From positions 1 to 8,076 of the forward strand of contig PLNY01000429.1 of NCBI GenBank assembly GCA_003141915.1: a DNA stretch of 8,076 nt, written 5' to 3'. Origin of the DNA: Anaerolineae bacterium (lineage in GTDB: Bacteria; Chloroflexota; Anaerolineae; Anaerolineales; Villigracilaceae). Position numbers and translations under genes: made by a program. The notes below the pieces were generated by a model that was not told the origin of the DNA, did not search any database, and saw only the letters and a list, made by a program, of their open reading frames with translations. Below are positions 1-6,547 of this stretch, one piece after another. Position 1 is the first letter of the stretch; every line of letters starts with the position of its first letter.

Positions 1-1602
1 GGCGAAAGCGCTCCGGTGATTCGCGAAGCGGGCGGTGACCGTTCCGCGGTCACCGGTGGAACGCGGCTTTTATCCGACTGGTTAATTATCCGCGTCACCG
101 CCGATCCCGGCGAAGGATTCCTCGACCGCATGATCAGCCTCGTTGAAGGCGCGAAACGACAGAAGACTCCCAATGAAATCGCACTGAATATTTTGCTGGC
201 CGGCTTCACGATTATTTTCCTGATCGTGTGTGCAACGTTATTACCTTACTCGCTTTATAGCGTGCAGGTTGCAGGAAAAGGCACGCCGATCACAATTACC
301 GTGTTAATTGCACTGCTTGTCTGTTTAATTCCAACCACCATTGGCGGATTGCTTTCCGCCATTGGCATTGCCGGAATGGACCGCATGATACAGCGCAACG
401 TGATTGCCATGTCGGGGCGCGCGGTCGAAGCCGCGGGTGATGTGGATGTCCTCCTGCTGGATAAAACCGGAACGATCACGCTTGGCAATCGTCAAGCCGT
501 GGAATTGATTCCTGTTCCTGGGACCTCGGCACAGGAATTGGCCGAAGCTGCTCAGTTGGCTTCGTTAGCAGATGAAACTCCGGAAGGGCGCTCGATCGTT
601 GTGCTCGCCAAGGAACAATATGGTTTGCGTGGCCGCACGATGGGATCCAGCAATGAAGCGCCGGAGGGAATGCACTTCATTCCGTTCACCGCGCAGACCC
701 GCATGTCCGGTGTGGATTTCGATGGCACGTCGATCCGCAAGGGTGCGCCGGATACAATGACGGCTTTGATCCAATCAAACGGACATGTGGTTCCATCTGA
801 TTTGCAGATTTCAGTGGACAAGATTGCTCGTGCGGGTGGTACACCGCTGGTTGTGACTCAAAACGGTCAGGCGCTGGGTGTGATTCATTTGAAAGACATC
901 GTCAAAGGCGGAATCAAAGAACGCTTCGCACATCTGCGGAAGATGGGTATCAAGACCGTGATGATTACCGGTGATAATCCATTGACCGCCGCGGCCATTG
1001 CTGCCGAAGCCGGAGTGGATGATTTCTTGGCGCAGGCTACACCTGAAACTAAACTCAAATTAATTCGCGAATATCAAACCGGCGGGCGATTGGTTGCGAT
1101 GACTGGCGACGGCACCAATGATGCGCCCGCGCTGGCCCAAGCGGATGTCGCGGTTGCGATGAATACCGGCACACAACCCGCGCGTGAAGCCGCCAACATG
1201 GTGGACTTGGACAGCAATCCAACCAAACTCATTGAAGTGGTTGAGATCGGCAAGCAATTGCTGATGACGCGCGGCGCATTGACTACGTTCAGCATCGCGA
1301 ACGATGTGTCGAAATATTTTGCGATCATCCCCGTGGCCTTTGCCGCTACCTATCCAATACTGGGCGTGCTCAACATCATGCAGCTGAATCCCCAGACCGC
1401 GATCCTCTCGGCAGTAATCTTCAACGCGTTGATCATTATTGCCCTCATCCCACTTGCTTTGCGCGGTGTGCCATACCGTCCGTTGGGCGCGGCACGCTTG
1501 TTGCGCGAAAATATCCTGATTTATGGCGTCGGCGGTGTGATTGCGCCGTTCATCGGGATCAAGCTGATTGACATGCTGTTGGCGGCATTGCATTTCGTCT
1601 AG
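1..1602 (+). CDS. kdpB: Potassium-transporting ATPase subunit KdpB (ATPase subunit), 5' partial
   Basis: KdpB is the P-type ATPase subunit of the KdpFABC potassium pump in the cytoplasmic membrane; it couples ATP hydrolysis to K+ uptake through KdpA. The frame is open from base 1 and encodes 533 residues. It begins inside the actuator-domain TGES loop (GES at nt 1-9), so about 159 N-terminal residues are missing relative to E. coli KdpB. Visible landmarks are the phosphorylation loop DKTGT (catalytic Asp at nt 460-462, equivalent to E. coli D307), the nucleotide-binding FTAQTRMSG and KGAPD motifs (about nt 682-756), MITGDN (nt 961-978), the hinge TGDGTNDAPAL (from nt 1102), and the membrane motif NDVSKYF whose Asp and Lys (codons 435 and 438) match E. 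coli D583 and K586. All key residues are intact. The serine whose phosphorylation inhibits the E. coli pump (S162) is AGC at nt 7-9. An ATT at nt 16 could be mistaken for a start, but the homology clearly continues upstream of it. Identification is very secure. Confidence 0.98.
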   Translation, partial: GESAPVIREAGGDRSAVTGGTRLLSDWLIIRVTADPGEGFLDRMISLVEGAKRQKTPNEIALNILLAGFTIIFLIVCATLLPYSLYSVQVAGKGTPITITVLIALLVCLIPTTIGGLLSAIGIAGMDRMIQRNVIAMSGRAVEAAGDVDVLLLDKTGTITLGNRQAVELIPVPGTSAQELAEAAQLASLADETPEGRSIVVLAKEQYGLRGRTMGSSNEAPEGMHFIPFTAQTRMSGVDFDGTSIRKGAPDTMTALIQSNGHVVPSDLQISVDKIARAGGTPLVVTQNGQALGVIHLKDIVKGGIKERFAHLRKMGIKTVMITGDNPLTAAAIAAEAGVDDFLAQATPETKLKLIREYQTGGRLVAMTGDGTNDAPALAQADVAVAMNTGTQPAREAANMVDLDSNPTKLIEVVEIGKQLLMTRGALTTFSIANDVSKYFAIIPVAFAATYPILGVLNIMQLNPQTAILSAVIFNALIIIALIPLALRGVPYRPLGAARLLRENILIYGVGGVIAPFIGIKLIDMLLAALHFV

Positions 1603-1613
1603 GAATAAAAGAC

Positions 1614-1620
1614 AAAGAGG
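1614..1620 (+). promoter_or_regulatory. Ribosome binding site of the DUF4118-GAF gene
   Basis: AAAGAGG lies six bases before the ATG at 1627, in the 24-nt gap after the kdpB stop. It fixes the start of the small membrane gene and indicates that this gene is translated in its own right, so it is not just a read-through remnant. Confidence 0.7.
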
Positions 1621-1626
1621 TATCCT

Positions 1627-2349
1627 ATGAAGAAGAACGGCTCGTCGCTTTCATCCGAAATAATCCTTCAATCTGCAGGCAGCGTCTTGGCGACTGCGGC
1701 GGCGACTCTAATCCTGTTTCTCATTGGCCGCGATGCGCTGGGCGAAACAGTCATCGCCTTGCTTTATATCCTGGTCGTTGGCTGGGTCACTGCCAGCTGG
1801 GGGCAGTGGCCGGGGATTATTTCGGCAATCGTCTCCGCCTTGTGCTTTGACTTTTTTTTCATTCCTCCGTTCTATACTTTTGTGATTGGTGAACTGGAAG
1901 GCTGGCTGGTCCTGGTGATCTATTTGATAGTAGCCATCTTAATCGTTGGCCGCATTCAGTCTGGTTTATCCAAAGCGGAAGCCAGTGAACGGGATGCAAT
2001 TTTCATGTATGAACTGAGCGCAGTTCTGGCTGGTCTGCATACACGCGAAGATATTGCCAATACTTTGGCAAAACACCTTCAAAGGATGTTCGGCGCCGAA
2101 CTCGTCGAGGTTTCTCTTCAGCCATCTGGTCAATCACAATTTATCAGCGCCAGTGTGCCGAGCAATGGTTCAACCAGCACGAAACCCGATTTGATGTTGC
2201 CCATCATGGGAATTTCCGCTCCGGGATTGATCGGCGAGATCCACCTTTGGCGAGGCCACGGATGGCTCCCACCGGAAGATGGCCGATTGTTCCGCAACTT
2301 TGCAACACAAGTTGCCTTGGCGCTCGAACGCGCCCAACCCGGCAAATGA
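1627..2349 (+). CDS. Kinase-less KdpD-like membrane protein (DUF4118 + GAF)
   Basis: This 240-residue protein has the layout of the middle part of a KdpD sensor and nothing else. Four predicted membrane helices (about residues 15-34, 42-58, 62-82 and 90-110) carry the KdpD/DUF4118 hallmark FDFFFIPPFYTF (74-85). A charged linker helix (111-127) and a GAF-type domain (about 126-236) follow, ending FATQVALALERA. The neighbouring KdpD has the same signatures, FDFFFVPPRYTF (463-474) and FANQAAIAIERA (640-651). There is no N-terminal KdpD/Walker domain, no universal-stress domain, no H-box and no ATPase domain. The gene sits between kdpB and kdpC with a good ribosome binding site and no sign of frameshift; the next gene starts 36 nt downstream. 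The domain assignment follows from family knowledge. Its role is inferred: it could pair with KdpD through the membrane or GAF domains, or act as an accessory of the pump. It could also be a degenerating KdpD duplicate, although the frame is clean and the domain borders are tidy. Confidence 0.88.
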   Translation: MKKNGSSLSSEIILQSAGSVLATAAATLILFLIGRDALGETVIALLYILVVGWVTASWGQWPGIISAIVSALCFDFFFIPPFYTFVIGELEGWLVLVIYLIVAILIVGRIQSGLSKAEASERDAIFMYELSAVLAGLHTREDIANTLAKHLQRMFGAELVEVSLQPSGQSQFISASVPSNGSTSTKPDLMLPIMGISAPGLIGEIHLWRGHGWLPPEDGRLFRNFATQVALALERAQPGK

Positions 2350-2373
2350 TGTTGTCGCTGATAAAAAATAAAT

Positions 2374-2379
2374 AAAGGA
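2374..2379 (+). promoter_or_regulatory. Ribosome binding site of kdpC
   Basis: AAAGGA is followed by a six-base spacer and the ATG at 2386. It selects 2386 over the out-of-frame ATG at 2381. It lies in an A-rich 36-nt gap, which favours efficient initiation. Confidence 0.7.
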
Positions 2380-2385
2380 TATGAT

Positions 2386-2976
2386 ATGTTCCAACAACTT
2401 AAACCCGCTCTTATATTGCTTGCGTTATTTACCTTGATTACTGGTGTGATCTATCCGCTTGTCGTGACCGGTATCGCTCAACTTGCTTTTCCATCACAAG
2501 CGAACGGCAGTTTGATGATCAAGAATGGCAAAGCCGTCGGCTCGGAATTGATTGGACAGTCATTCGACGATCCAAAATATTTCTGGGGAAGGCTTTCCGC
2601 AACCGGTCCATTTCCATACAATGCTTATTATGCTCAGACATTGACCGCATCATCCGGATCAAATTACGGGCCGTTGAACCCGGCTTTGATACAGGAAGTT
2701 CAGGGGCGGATTGACGCGTTGAAGGCAGCGGATCCAGCCAACGCCGCGCCAATTCCTGTTGACCTTGTCACCTCATCCGGCAGCGGGCTTGATCCGGATA
2801 TCAGCGTGGCAGCAGCTTACTATCAAGTTCACCGCGTGGCTGTAGCGCGCAATTTAACGGATGCTCAAGTCAAAGCATTGGTAGATCAATATACCGAAGG
2901 CCGACAGTTCGGTTTTCTCGGTGAACCGCGCGTCAATGTACTCAAGTTGAATCTGGCTTTGGATGGATTACAATAA
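2386..2976 (+). CDS. kdpC: Potassium-transporting ATPase subunit KdpC
   Basis: KdpC is the small accessory subunit of the KdpFABC pump; it is anchored by one membrane helix and associates with KdpA and KdpB, where it is thought to help ATP binding or complex stability. The 196-residue product is close to the usual length (E. coli 190). It has one N-terminal hydrophobic helix (about residues 7-29) and then a large soluble domain with the family signatures YFWGRLSATG (65-74), GSNYGPLNPAL (91-101), VDLVTSSGSGLDPDIS (125-140), the YYQVHRVAVARNL stretch (145-157) and the C-terminal VNVLKLNLALD (183-193). The start is fixed by a good ribosome binding site and by the position of the membrane helix. 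It is separated from kdpB by the DUF4118-GAF gene, whereas kdpC directly follows kdpB in the classical kdpFABC order. The kdpD start lies 5 nt after its stop. Nothing in the protein looks damaged. Confidence 0.97.
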   Translation: MFQQLKPALILLALFTLITGVIYPLVVTGIAQLAFPSQANGSLMIKNGKAVGSELIGQSFDDPKYFWGRLSATGPFPYNAYYAQTLTASSGSNYGPLNPALIQEVQGRIDALKAADPANAAPIPVDLVTSSGSGLDPDISVAAAYYQVHRVAVARNLTDAQVKALVDQYTEGRQFGFLGEPRVNVLKLNLALDGLQ

Positions 2977-2981
2977 AGTGG

Positions 2982-5654
2982 ATGAGCCCTGAATCGAATC
3001 GCCCCGATCCAGATAAACTTCTTGAGCAGTTGCAAGAGGAAGAGAAGTCTGCAAAACGCGGGCGGCTCAAGATTTTCCTGGGTTACGCCGCGGGAGTTGG
3101 CAAAACCTATGCGATGCTTGAGGCCGCCCGTCAAAGAAAATTAGAGGGAATAGATGTTGTAATCGGATATCTCGAGACCCATAAGCGGGTCGAGACCGAG
3201 CGAATTGCGCAAGGGCTGGAAACCATCCCGCGCAAATCTATTGAATATCATGGCGTTGCGCTCACCGAAATGGACGTGGACGCCATTTTGATTCGTCATC
3301 CCAAACTGGCCCTGGTGGACGAACTGGCACATACCAACGCTCCCGGCTCACGTCACCCCAAACGTTATTTGGATGTGGAGGAATTGCTGGAAGCGGGGAT
3401 CGATGTGTACAGCACACTGAACGTTCAGCACCTTGAGAGCTTGAACGATGTGGTTGCACAAATCACCGGTGTGTTGGTTCAGGAAACCATTCCGGATCGC
3501 GTCCTTGATGAAGCCAACGAGCTGGAGTTGGTTGATCTGCCTCCCGAGGAACTACTGACGCGCTTGCGCGAGGGCAAAGTTTATGTCCCTGATCAAGCGA
3601 TGCGCGCGATCCAGGATTTTTTTCGCAAAGGGAATCTCACTGCACTGCGTGAGATGACCATGCGCCGCGCGGCGGAACGCGTCGATGATCAGATGCGTTC
3701 CTATATGCAGACACAAGCCATTGCCGGGCCGTGGGCGGCGGCAGAGCGTTTGCTCGTTTGCATCAGTCCCAATCCCCTGGGAGAGCGACTCGTTCGATCA
3801 GCGCGCCGCCTTGCTGATGAACTTAACGCTGAATGGACGGCGGTTTATGTTCAGACACCTCACGATATTACTCTGCCACAACAAAAGCGCGACTTTGCCA
3901 CAAGCTCGTTGCGGCTTGCGGAGGAACTCGGGGCGCGCACGGTGGTGCTTCCATCCCATAGTTCGGCAATTGCTCTAGCGAATACGGTTATCAGTTTCGC
4001 CCACAAGAATAATGTTACAAAAATTGTGGCGGGCAAGCCCTTGCGTCCGCGTTGGATGGAGCTTCTGCGCGGTTCTTTTGTGGATGAACTGATCCACAGA
4101 AGTGGTGATATTGATATTTATGTGGTGCCCACTTCCGAGCCAGCACGTATGCCTCCGGAGGAAAATCCACTTCGCCCACATAGTCACGTATCAGCTTATC
4201 TGTTGAGTCTGATCTTGGTTGTTGCGGCAACGGCAGTCGGTTATTTAATCGGCCATAATATTTCACCGACCAATCTAGTGATGGTTTATCTTTTGGCGGT
4301 GGTGCTTTCGGCAGCCTACTTAGGACGCGGACCATCCATTCTGGCATCTATCACGAGCGTCTTGGCGTTTGACTTTTTCTTCGTGCCGCCTCGTTATACT
4401 TTTGCAATATCGGATACGGAATATCTGCTCACGTTCACGGGATTGCTTCTGGTGGGTACAGTGATCAGTTATTTAACTGTGCAGGTTCGTGAACAGGCCC
4501 AGTCCGCTGAGGCCCGTGAGCTGCAATCCACCGCACTCTATGAATTTGGCCGCGACTTGACTGCCATCGTCGGGTTGAATGCCATTGCTCAAACCATCAT
4601 TACTCATATCAGCCAGACATTCAATCGGGATGCCGCAATTTTCCTGCCAGAAGAAAATGGCTCGTTAAAAGTACACGCATCAAGCCCCACCCTTGCAATT
4701 GCAGATAATGAACTTGCGGTGGCGGATTGGGCTTTCAAGCGCGGACAAATTGCCGGACGCGGAAGCGACACCTTGCCGGATGCATCCATGCGCTACCAAC
4801 CGCTTCAAACGGCAAGCGGCATCGTTGGCGTATTAGCGATCAAGTCGGCTGAATCTCCACATTACCTGACACCTGACCAGCGCAGAACCTTGGATGCATT
4901 TGCCAATCAAGCCGCCATCGCCATCGAACGGGCTACGTTAGTTGAGCAGGCGCGCCAATCCGAAATATTGGAAATTACCGATAAACTGCAATCGGCGCTA
5001 TTGAATTCAATATCGCACGACCTGCGTACTCCGCTGGTTTCGATCACGGGTGCACTAAGTAGTTTGGCAGAAGATTCCATTAGCCTCAACGATGCCACGC
5101 GGCGGAGCCTGATTGAAACAGCTCGCGGCGAGGCGGACCGCCTCAATCGCTTGGTCGGCAATCTGCTGGATATGACTCGCCTGGAGGCCGGAGCCGTGCG
5201 AGTTCAGGCTGAGCCGTGTGATGTTCAGGATGTAATCGGTTCAGCACTGGAACAATTGGAAGCGCGCAAAGAGGATCATCCCATCAATGTAAACATTTCA
5301 CCCGAATTACCGTTTGTACCCATGGACTTCGTTTTGATCTCACGCGTTCTGGTCAACGTGATTGACAACGCTCTCAAATATTCACCATCCGGCTCACCAA
5401 TTGAAATCGAGGCACACCCCGCCAGCGGTTATGTCGAAATCGAAGTGTCAGATCTAGGTATCGGGATTCCAAAAGAAGATTTATCGCGCATCTTCGATAA
5501 GTTCTATCGAGTGCAGAGACCCGACAATATCACCGGCACCGGCTTAGGACTTTCCATCAGCAAGGGGATCGTCGAGGCCCACGGCGGATTCATCGCTGCG
5601 GAAAATCGTACCGGCGGCGGAACCATTATTACGATTGCATTGCCCATGAAATAG
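2982..5654 (+). CDS. kdpD: Osmosensitive K+ channel sensor histidine kinase KdpD
   Basis: KdpD is the membrane sensor kinase that responds to low K+ or osmotic stress and phosphorylates KdpE. The 890 residues match the full-length family (E. coli 894). In order: KdpD N-terminal domain (about 25-235) with Walker A GYAAGVGKT (34-42, Lys41) and a Walker B-like LVDE (111-114) leading into LAHTNAPGSRHPKR; a universal-stress-protein domain (about 254-384); four membrane helices (about 403-425, 430-448, 451-471, 480-500) with FDFFFVPP (463-470); a GAF domain (about 515-652); a dimerisation/phosphoacceptor helix with SISHDLRTPL (His679); and a HATPase domain with N box (Asn792, Asn796), G1 DLGIGIP (824-830), F box around Phe838 and G2 GTGLGLS (852-858). 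All catalytic motifs are intact. The start lies 5 nt after kdpC with no convincing Shine-Dalgarno, so coupled translation is likely. The universal-stress domain has a near match to the reported cyclic-di-AMP pattern (see findings). Confidence 0.98.
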   Translation: MSPESNRPDPDKLLEQLQEEEKSAKRGRLKIFLGYAAGVGKTYAMLEAARQRKLEGIDVVIGYLETHKRVETERIAQGLETIPRKSIEYHGVALTEMDVDAILIRHPKLALVDELAHTNAPGSRHPKRYLDVEELLEAGIDVYSTLNVQHLESLNDVVAQITGVLVQETIPDRVLDEANELELVDLPPEELLTRLREGKVYVPDQAMRAIQDFFRKGNLTALREMTMRRAAERVDDQMRSYMQTQAIAGPWAAAERLLVCISPNPLGERLVRSARRLADELNAEWTAVYVQTPHDITLPQQKRDFATSSLRLAEELGARTVVLPSHSSAIALANTVISFAHKNNVTKIVAGKPLRPRWMELLRGSFVDELIHRSGDIDIYVVPTSEPARMPPEENPLRPHSHVSAYLLSLILVVAATAVGYLIGHNISPTNLVMVYLLAVVLSAAYLGRGPSILASITSVLAFDFFFVPPRYTFAISDTEYLLTFTGLLLVGTVISYLTVQVREQAQSAEARELQSTALYEFGRDLTAIVGLNAIAQTIITHISQTFNRDAAIFLPEENGSLKVHASSPTLAIADNELAVADWAFKRGQIAGRGSDTLPDASMRYQPLQTASGIVGVLAIKSAESPHYLTPDQRRTLDAFANQAAIAIERATLVEQARQSEILEITDKLQSALLNSISHDLRTPLVSITGALSSLAEDSISLNDATRRSLIETARGEADRLNRLVGNLLDMTRLEAGAVRVQAEPCDVQDVIGSALEQLEARKEDHPINVNISPELPFVPMDFVLISRVLVNVIDNALKYSPSGSPIEIEAHPASGYVEIEVSDLGIGIPKEDLSRIFDKFYRVQRPDNITGTGLGLSISKGIVEAHGGFIAAENRTGGGTIITIALPMK

Positions 5655-5656
5655 CG

Positions 5657-6343
5657 ATGAGCGATACGGATTTAAATATCCTCGTTGTGGATGATGAACC
5701 CGCCATTCGGCGCTTTTTGCGCGCCTCGCTTGGTGCGCATGGATATTCCATCACAGAAGCTGCCTCCGGCGAAGATGCATTGAGAGCTGTCGCCATGAGT
5801 CATCAGGATATCGTGATCCTCGACCTGGGCCTGCCGGATATGGACGGCGTGGAAGTCACTCGCAGACTGCGGGAATGGACGACGATTCCAATTATTATTT
5901 TATCCGTACGCGAACACGAGAATGATAAAATCGCCGCGCTGGATGCTGGCGCGGACGATTATTTAACCAAGCCGTTCGGCATCGGCGAATTGATGGCGCG
6001 TATGCGCGTGGCGTTGCGCAGAACCGCGCAGGAAACAGATGAACCGATCTTTGAATCGAACGGCCTGGTGGTAGACTTTGCTCATCGCGAAGTTAAAATC
6101 AACGACCAGCCGGTGACGCTCACCCCCACTGAATATGATCTATTGCGAACGCTTGTCAAGCATGCCGGCAAAGTGTTGACACATCGCCAGCTTCTGAGCA
6201 CAGTGTGGGGAAATGCTTACGAAAACGAGATGCATATCCTGCGGGTCAACATCAGCAACCTTCGCCGCAAGATCGAACCTGATCCGTCCCAGCCGCATTA
6301 TCTGCTGACAGAGCCGGGCGTGGGTTATCGAATCAGAGTCTGA
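5657..6343 (+). CDS. kdpE: KDP operon response regulator KdpE (OmpR/PhoB family)
   Basis: KdpE is the cytoplasmic response regulator phosphorylated by KdpD; in other bacteria it binds upstream of kdp and activates its transcription. The 228-residue protein has a receiver domain (about 7-120) with acidic pocket Asp12/Asp13, phosphoacceptor Asp56 in VILDLGLPDMDG, switch Ser83, Tyr102 and Lys105 in YLTKPF. A winged-helix DNA-binding domain (about 130-228) follows, with LTPTEYDLLRTLVKHAGKVL, the recognition-helix region HILRVNISNLRRKIE and the C-terminal wing PGVGYRIRV. The ATG is 2 nt after the kdpD stop, and no clear Shine-Dalgarno precedes it, so translation is probably coupled to kdpD. It is the last gene of the operon: 204 nt without a gene follow. 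The kdp promoter that it would bind lies upstream of this window. Confidence 0.97.
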   Translation: MSDTDLNILVVDDEPAIRRFLRASLGAHGYSITEAASGEDALRAVAMSHQDIVILDLGLPDMDGVEVTRRLREWTTIPIIILSVREHENDKIAALDAGADDYLTKPFGIGELMARMRVALRRTAQETDEPIFESNGLVVDFAHREVKINDQPVTLTPTEYDLLRTLVKHAGKVLTHRQLLSTVWGNAYENEMHILRVNISNLRRKIEPDPSQPHYLLTEPGVGYRIRV

Positions 6344-6346
6344 TTC
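6330..6346 (+). terminator. Hairpin at the end of kdpE, possible weak terminator
   Basis: GAATCAG (6330-6336) and CTGATTC (6340-6346) form a perfect 7-bp stem with a 3-base loop, and the kdpE stop codon (6341-6343) lies in the right arm. A run of five T (6362-6366) follows only after 15 bases. The stem is short and A+T-rich, and the T-tract is not adjacent, so it does not meet the usual intrinsic-terminator pattern. It is the best candidate I see for the operon's 3' end; it could instead be an mRNA-stabilising stem or chance. Confidence 0.3.
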
Positions 6347-6379
6347 TAGCCTTTGATACCGTTTTTCAACTGTATCCTG

Positions 6380-6440
6380 TGCTGGGCAACGGATTTGAAC
6401 CGCTGCCATCAACTCCGATAGCCCGATTGCATAACCAAGC
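6380..6440 (-). pseudogene. tRNA-like relic (T-arm plus acceptor stem; central part shortened)
   Basis: Read on the minus strand, this 61-nt stretch starts with GCTTGGT and ends with GCCCAGC plus a discriminator-like A. These pair as a 7-nt acceptor stem with five Watson-Crick pairs, one G-U and one T-C mismatch. TA follows the 5' strand, as at tRNA positions 8-9. The T-arm is ideal: stem AGCGG/CCGTT with loop TTCAAAT, the consensus loop sequence. The 27 nt between TA and the T-stem are too few for complete D and anticodon arms. They can form either a bulged D-like stem around AATCGG or a weak ATCGG/TTGAT stem with a 10-nt loop. No CCA is encoded (CA follows the A). The T-stem is better paired on the minus strand, where one pair is G-U, than on the plus strand, where the same position is A-C. 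The likeliest reading is a decayed or deleted tRNA gene; chance resemblance or an attachment-site remnant is possible. Confidence 0.33.
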
Positions 6441-6455
6441 ATTTGTCCGGATTCT

Positions 6456-6512
6456 TTGTGAAGATTCTGCAAGGTAAGTTTATAATGGCCCTGCTCTAAT
6501 TTATACTATAAT
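6456..6512 (+). promoter_or_regulatory. Candidate sigma70-type promoter cluster for the downstream transporter
   Basis: Two exact TATAAT hexamers (6481-6486 and 6507-6512) and an overlapping TATACT (6502-6507) lie 36-67 bases before the ATG at 6548. TTTATA (6479-6484) stands 17 bases before TATACT, a regular spacing; TTGTGA (6456-6461) stands 19 bases before the first TATAAT. The region is clearly more A+T-rich than its surroundings. The -35 boxes match only four of six positions, and which -10 box is used cannot be told from sequence. Confidence 0.45.
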
Positions 6513-6547
6513 CGCACTGCCCGCGAAACCAACCGAGAGATATCCGA

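Noticed and set aside
1060..1593. 177-codon open frame on the minus strand, antisense to kdpB
   Set aside because: It lies wholly inside well-conserved kdpB; its translation is rich in Gln, His and Arg with no domain pattern, typical of an antisense shadow.
1852..1859. Run of eight T in the DUF4118-GAF gene (another T8 at 7104-7111 in the transporter) as possible slippage or phase-variation tracts
   Set aside because: Both encode phenylalanines in membrane helices; the first is part of the conserved FDFFF motif, and KdpD has the same stretch interrupted by one C. Eight bases is short for phase variation, and neither alternate frame gives a meaningful product.
2350..2385. Possible separate promoter or frameshift continuation after the DUF4118-GAF gene
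   Set aside because: The 36-nt A-rich gap holds a ribosome binding site but no paired -35/-10 boxes. No kinase-coding sequence follows in any frame, so the gene is not a KdpD broken by a frameshift.
4015..4347. 110-codon minus-strand open frame inside kdpD
   Set aside because: Antisense to the conserved universal-stress and first membrane segments of KdpD; composition is shadow-like.
6140..6472. 110-codon minus-strand open frame covering the end of kdpE and the intergenic region
   Set aside because: Most of it is antisense to the kdpE DNA-binding domain, no ribosome binding site is evident, the protein has no recognisable pattern, and it runs through the tRNA-like relic and the hairpin.
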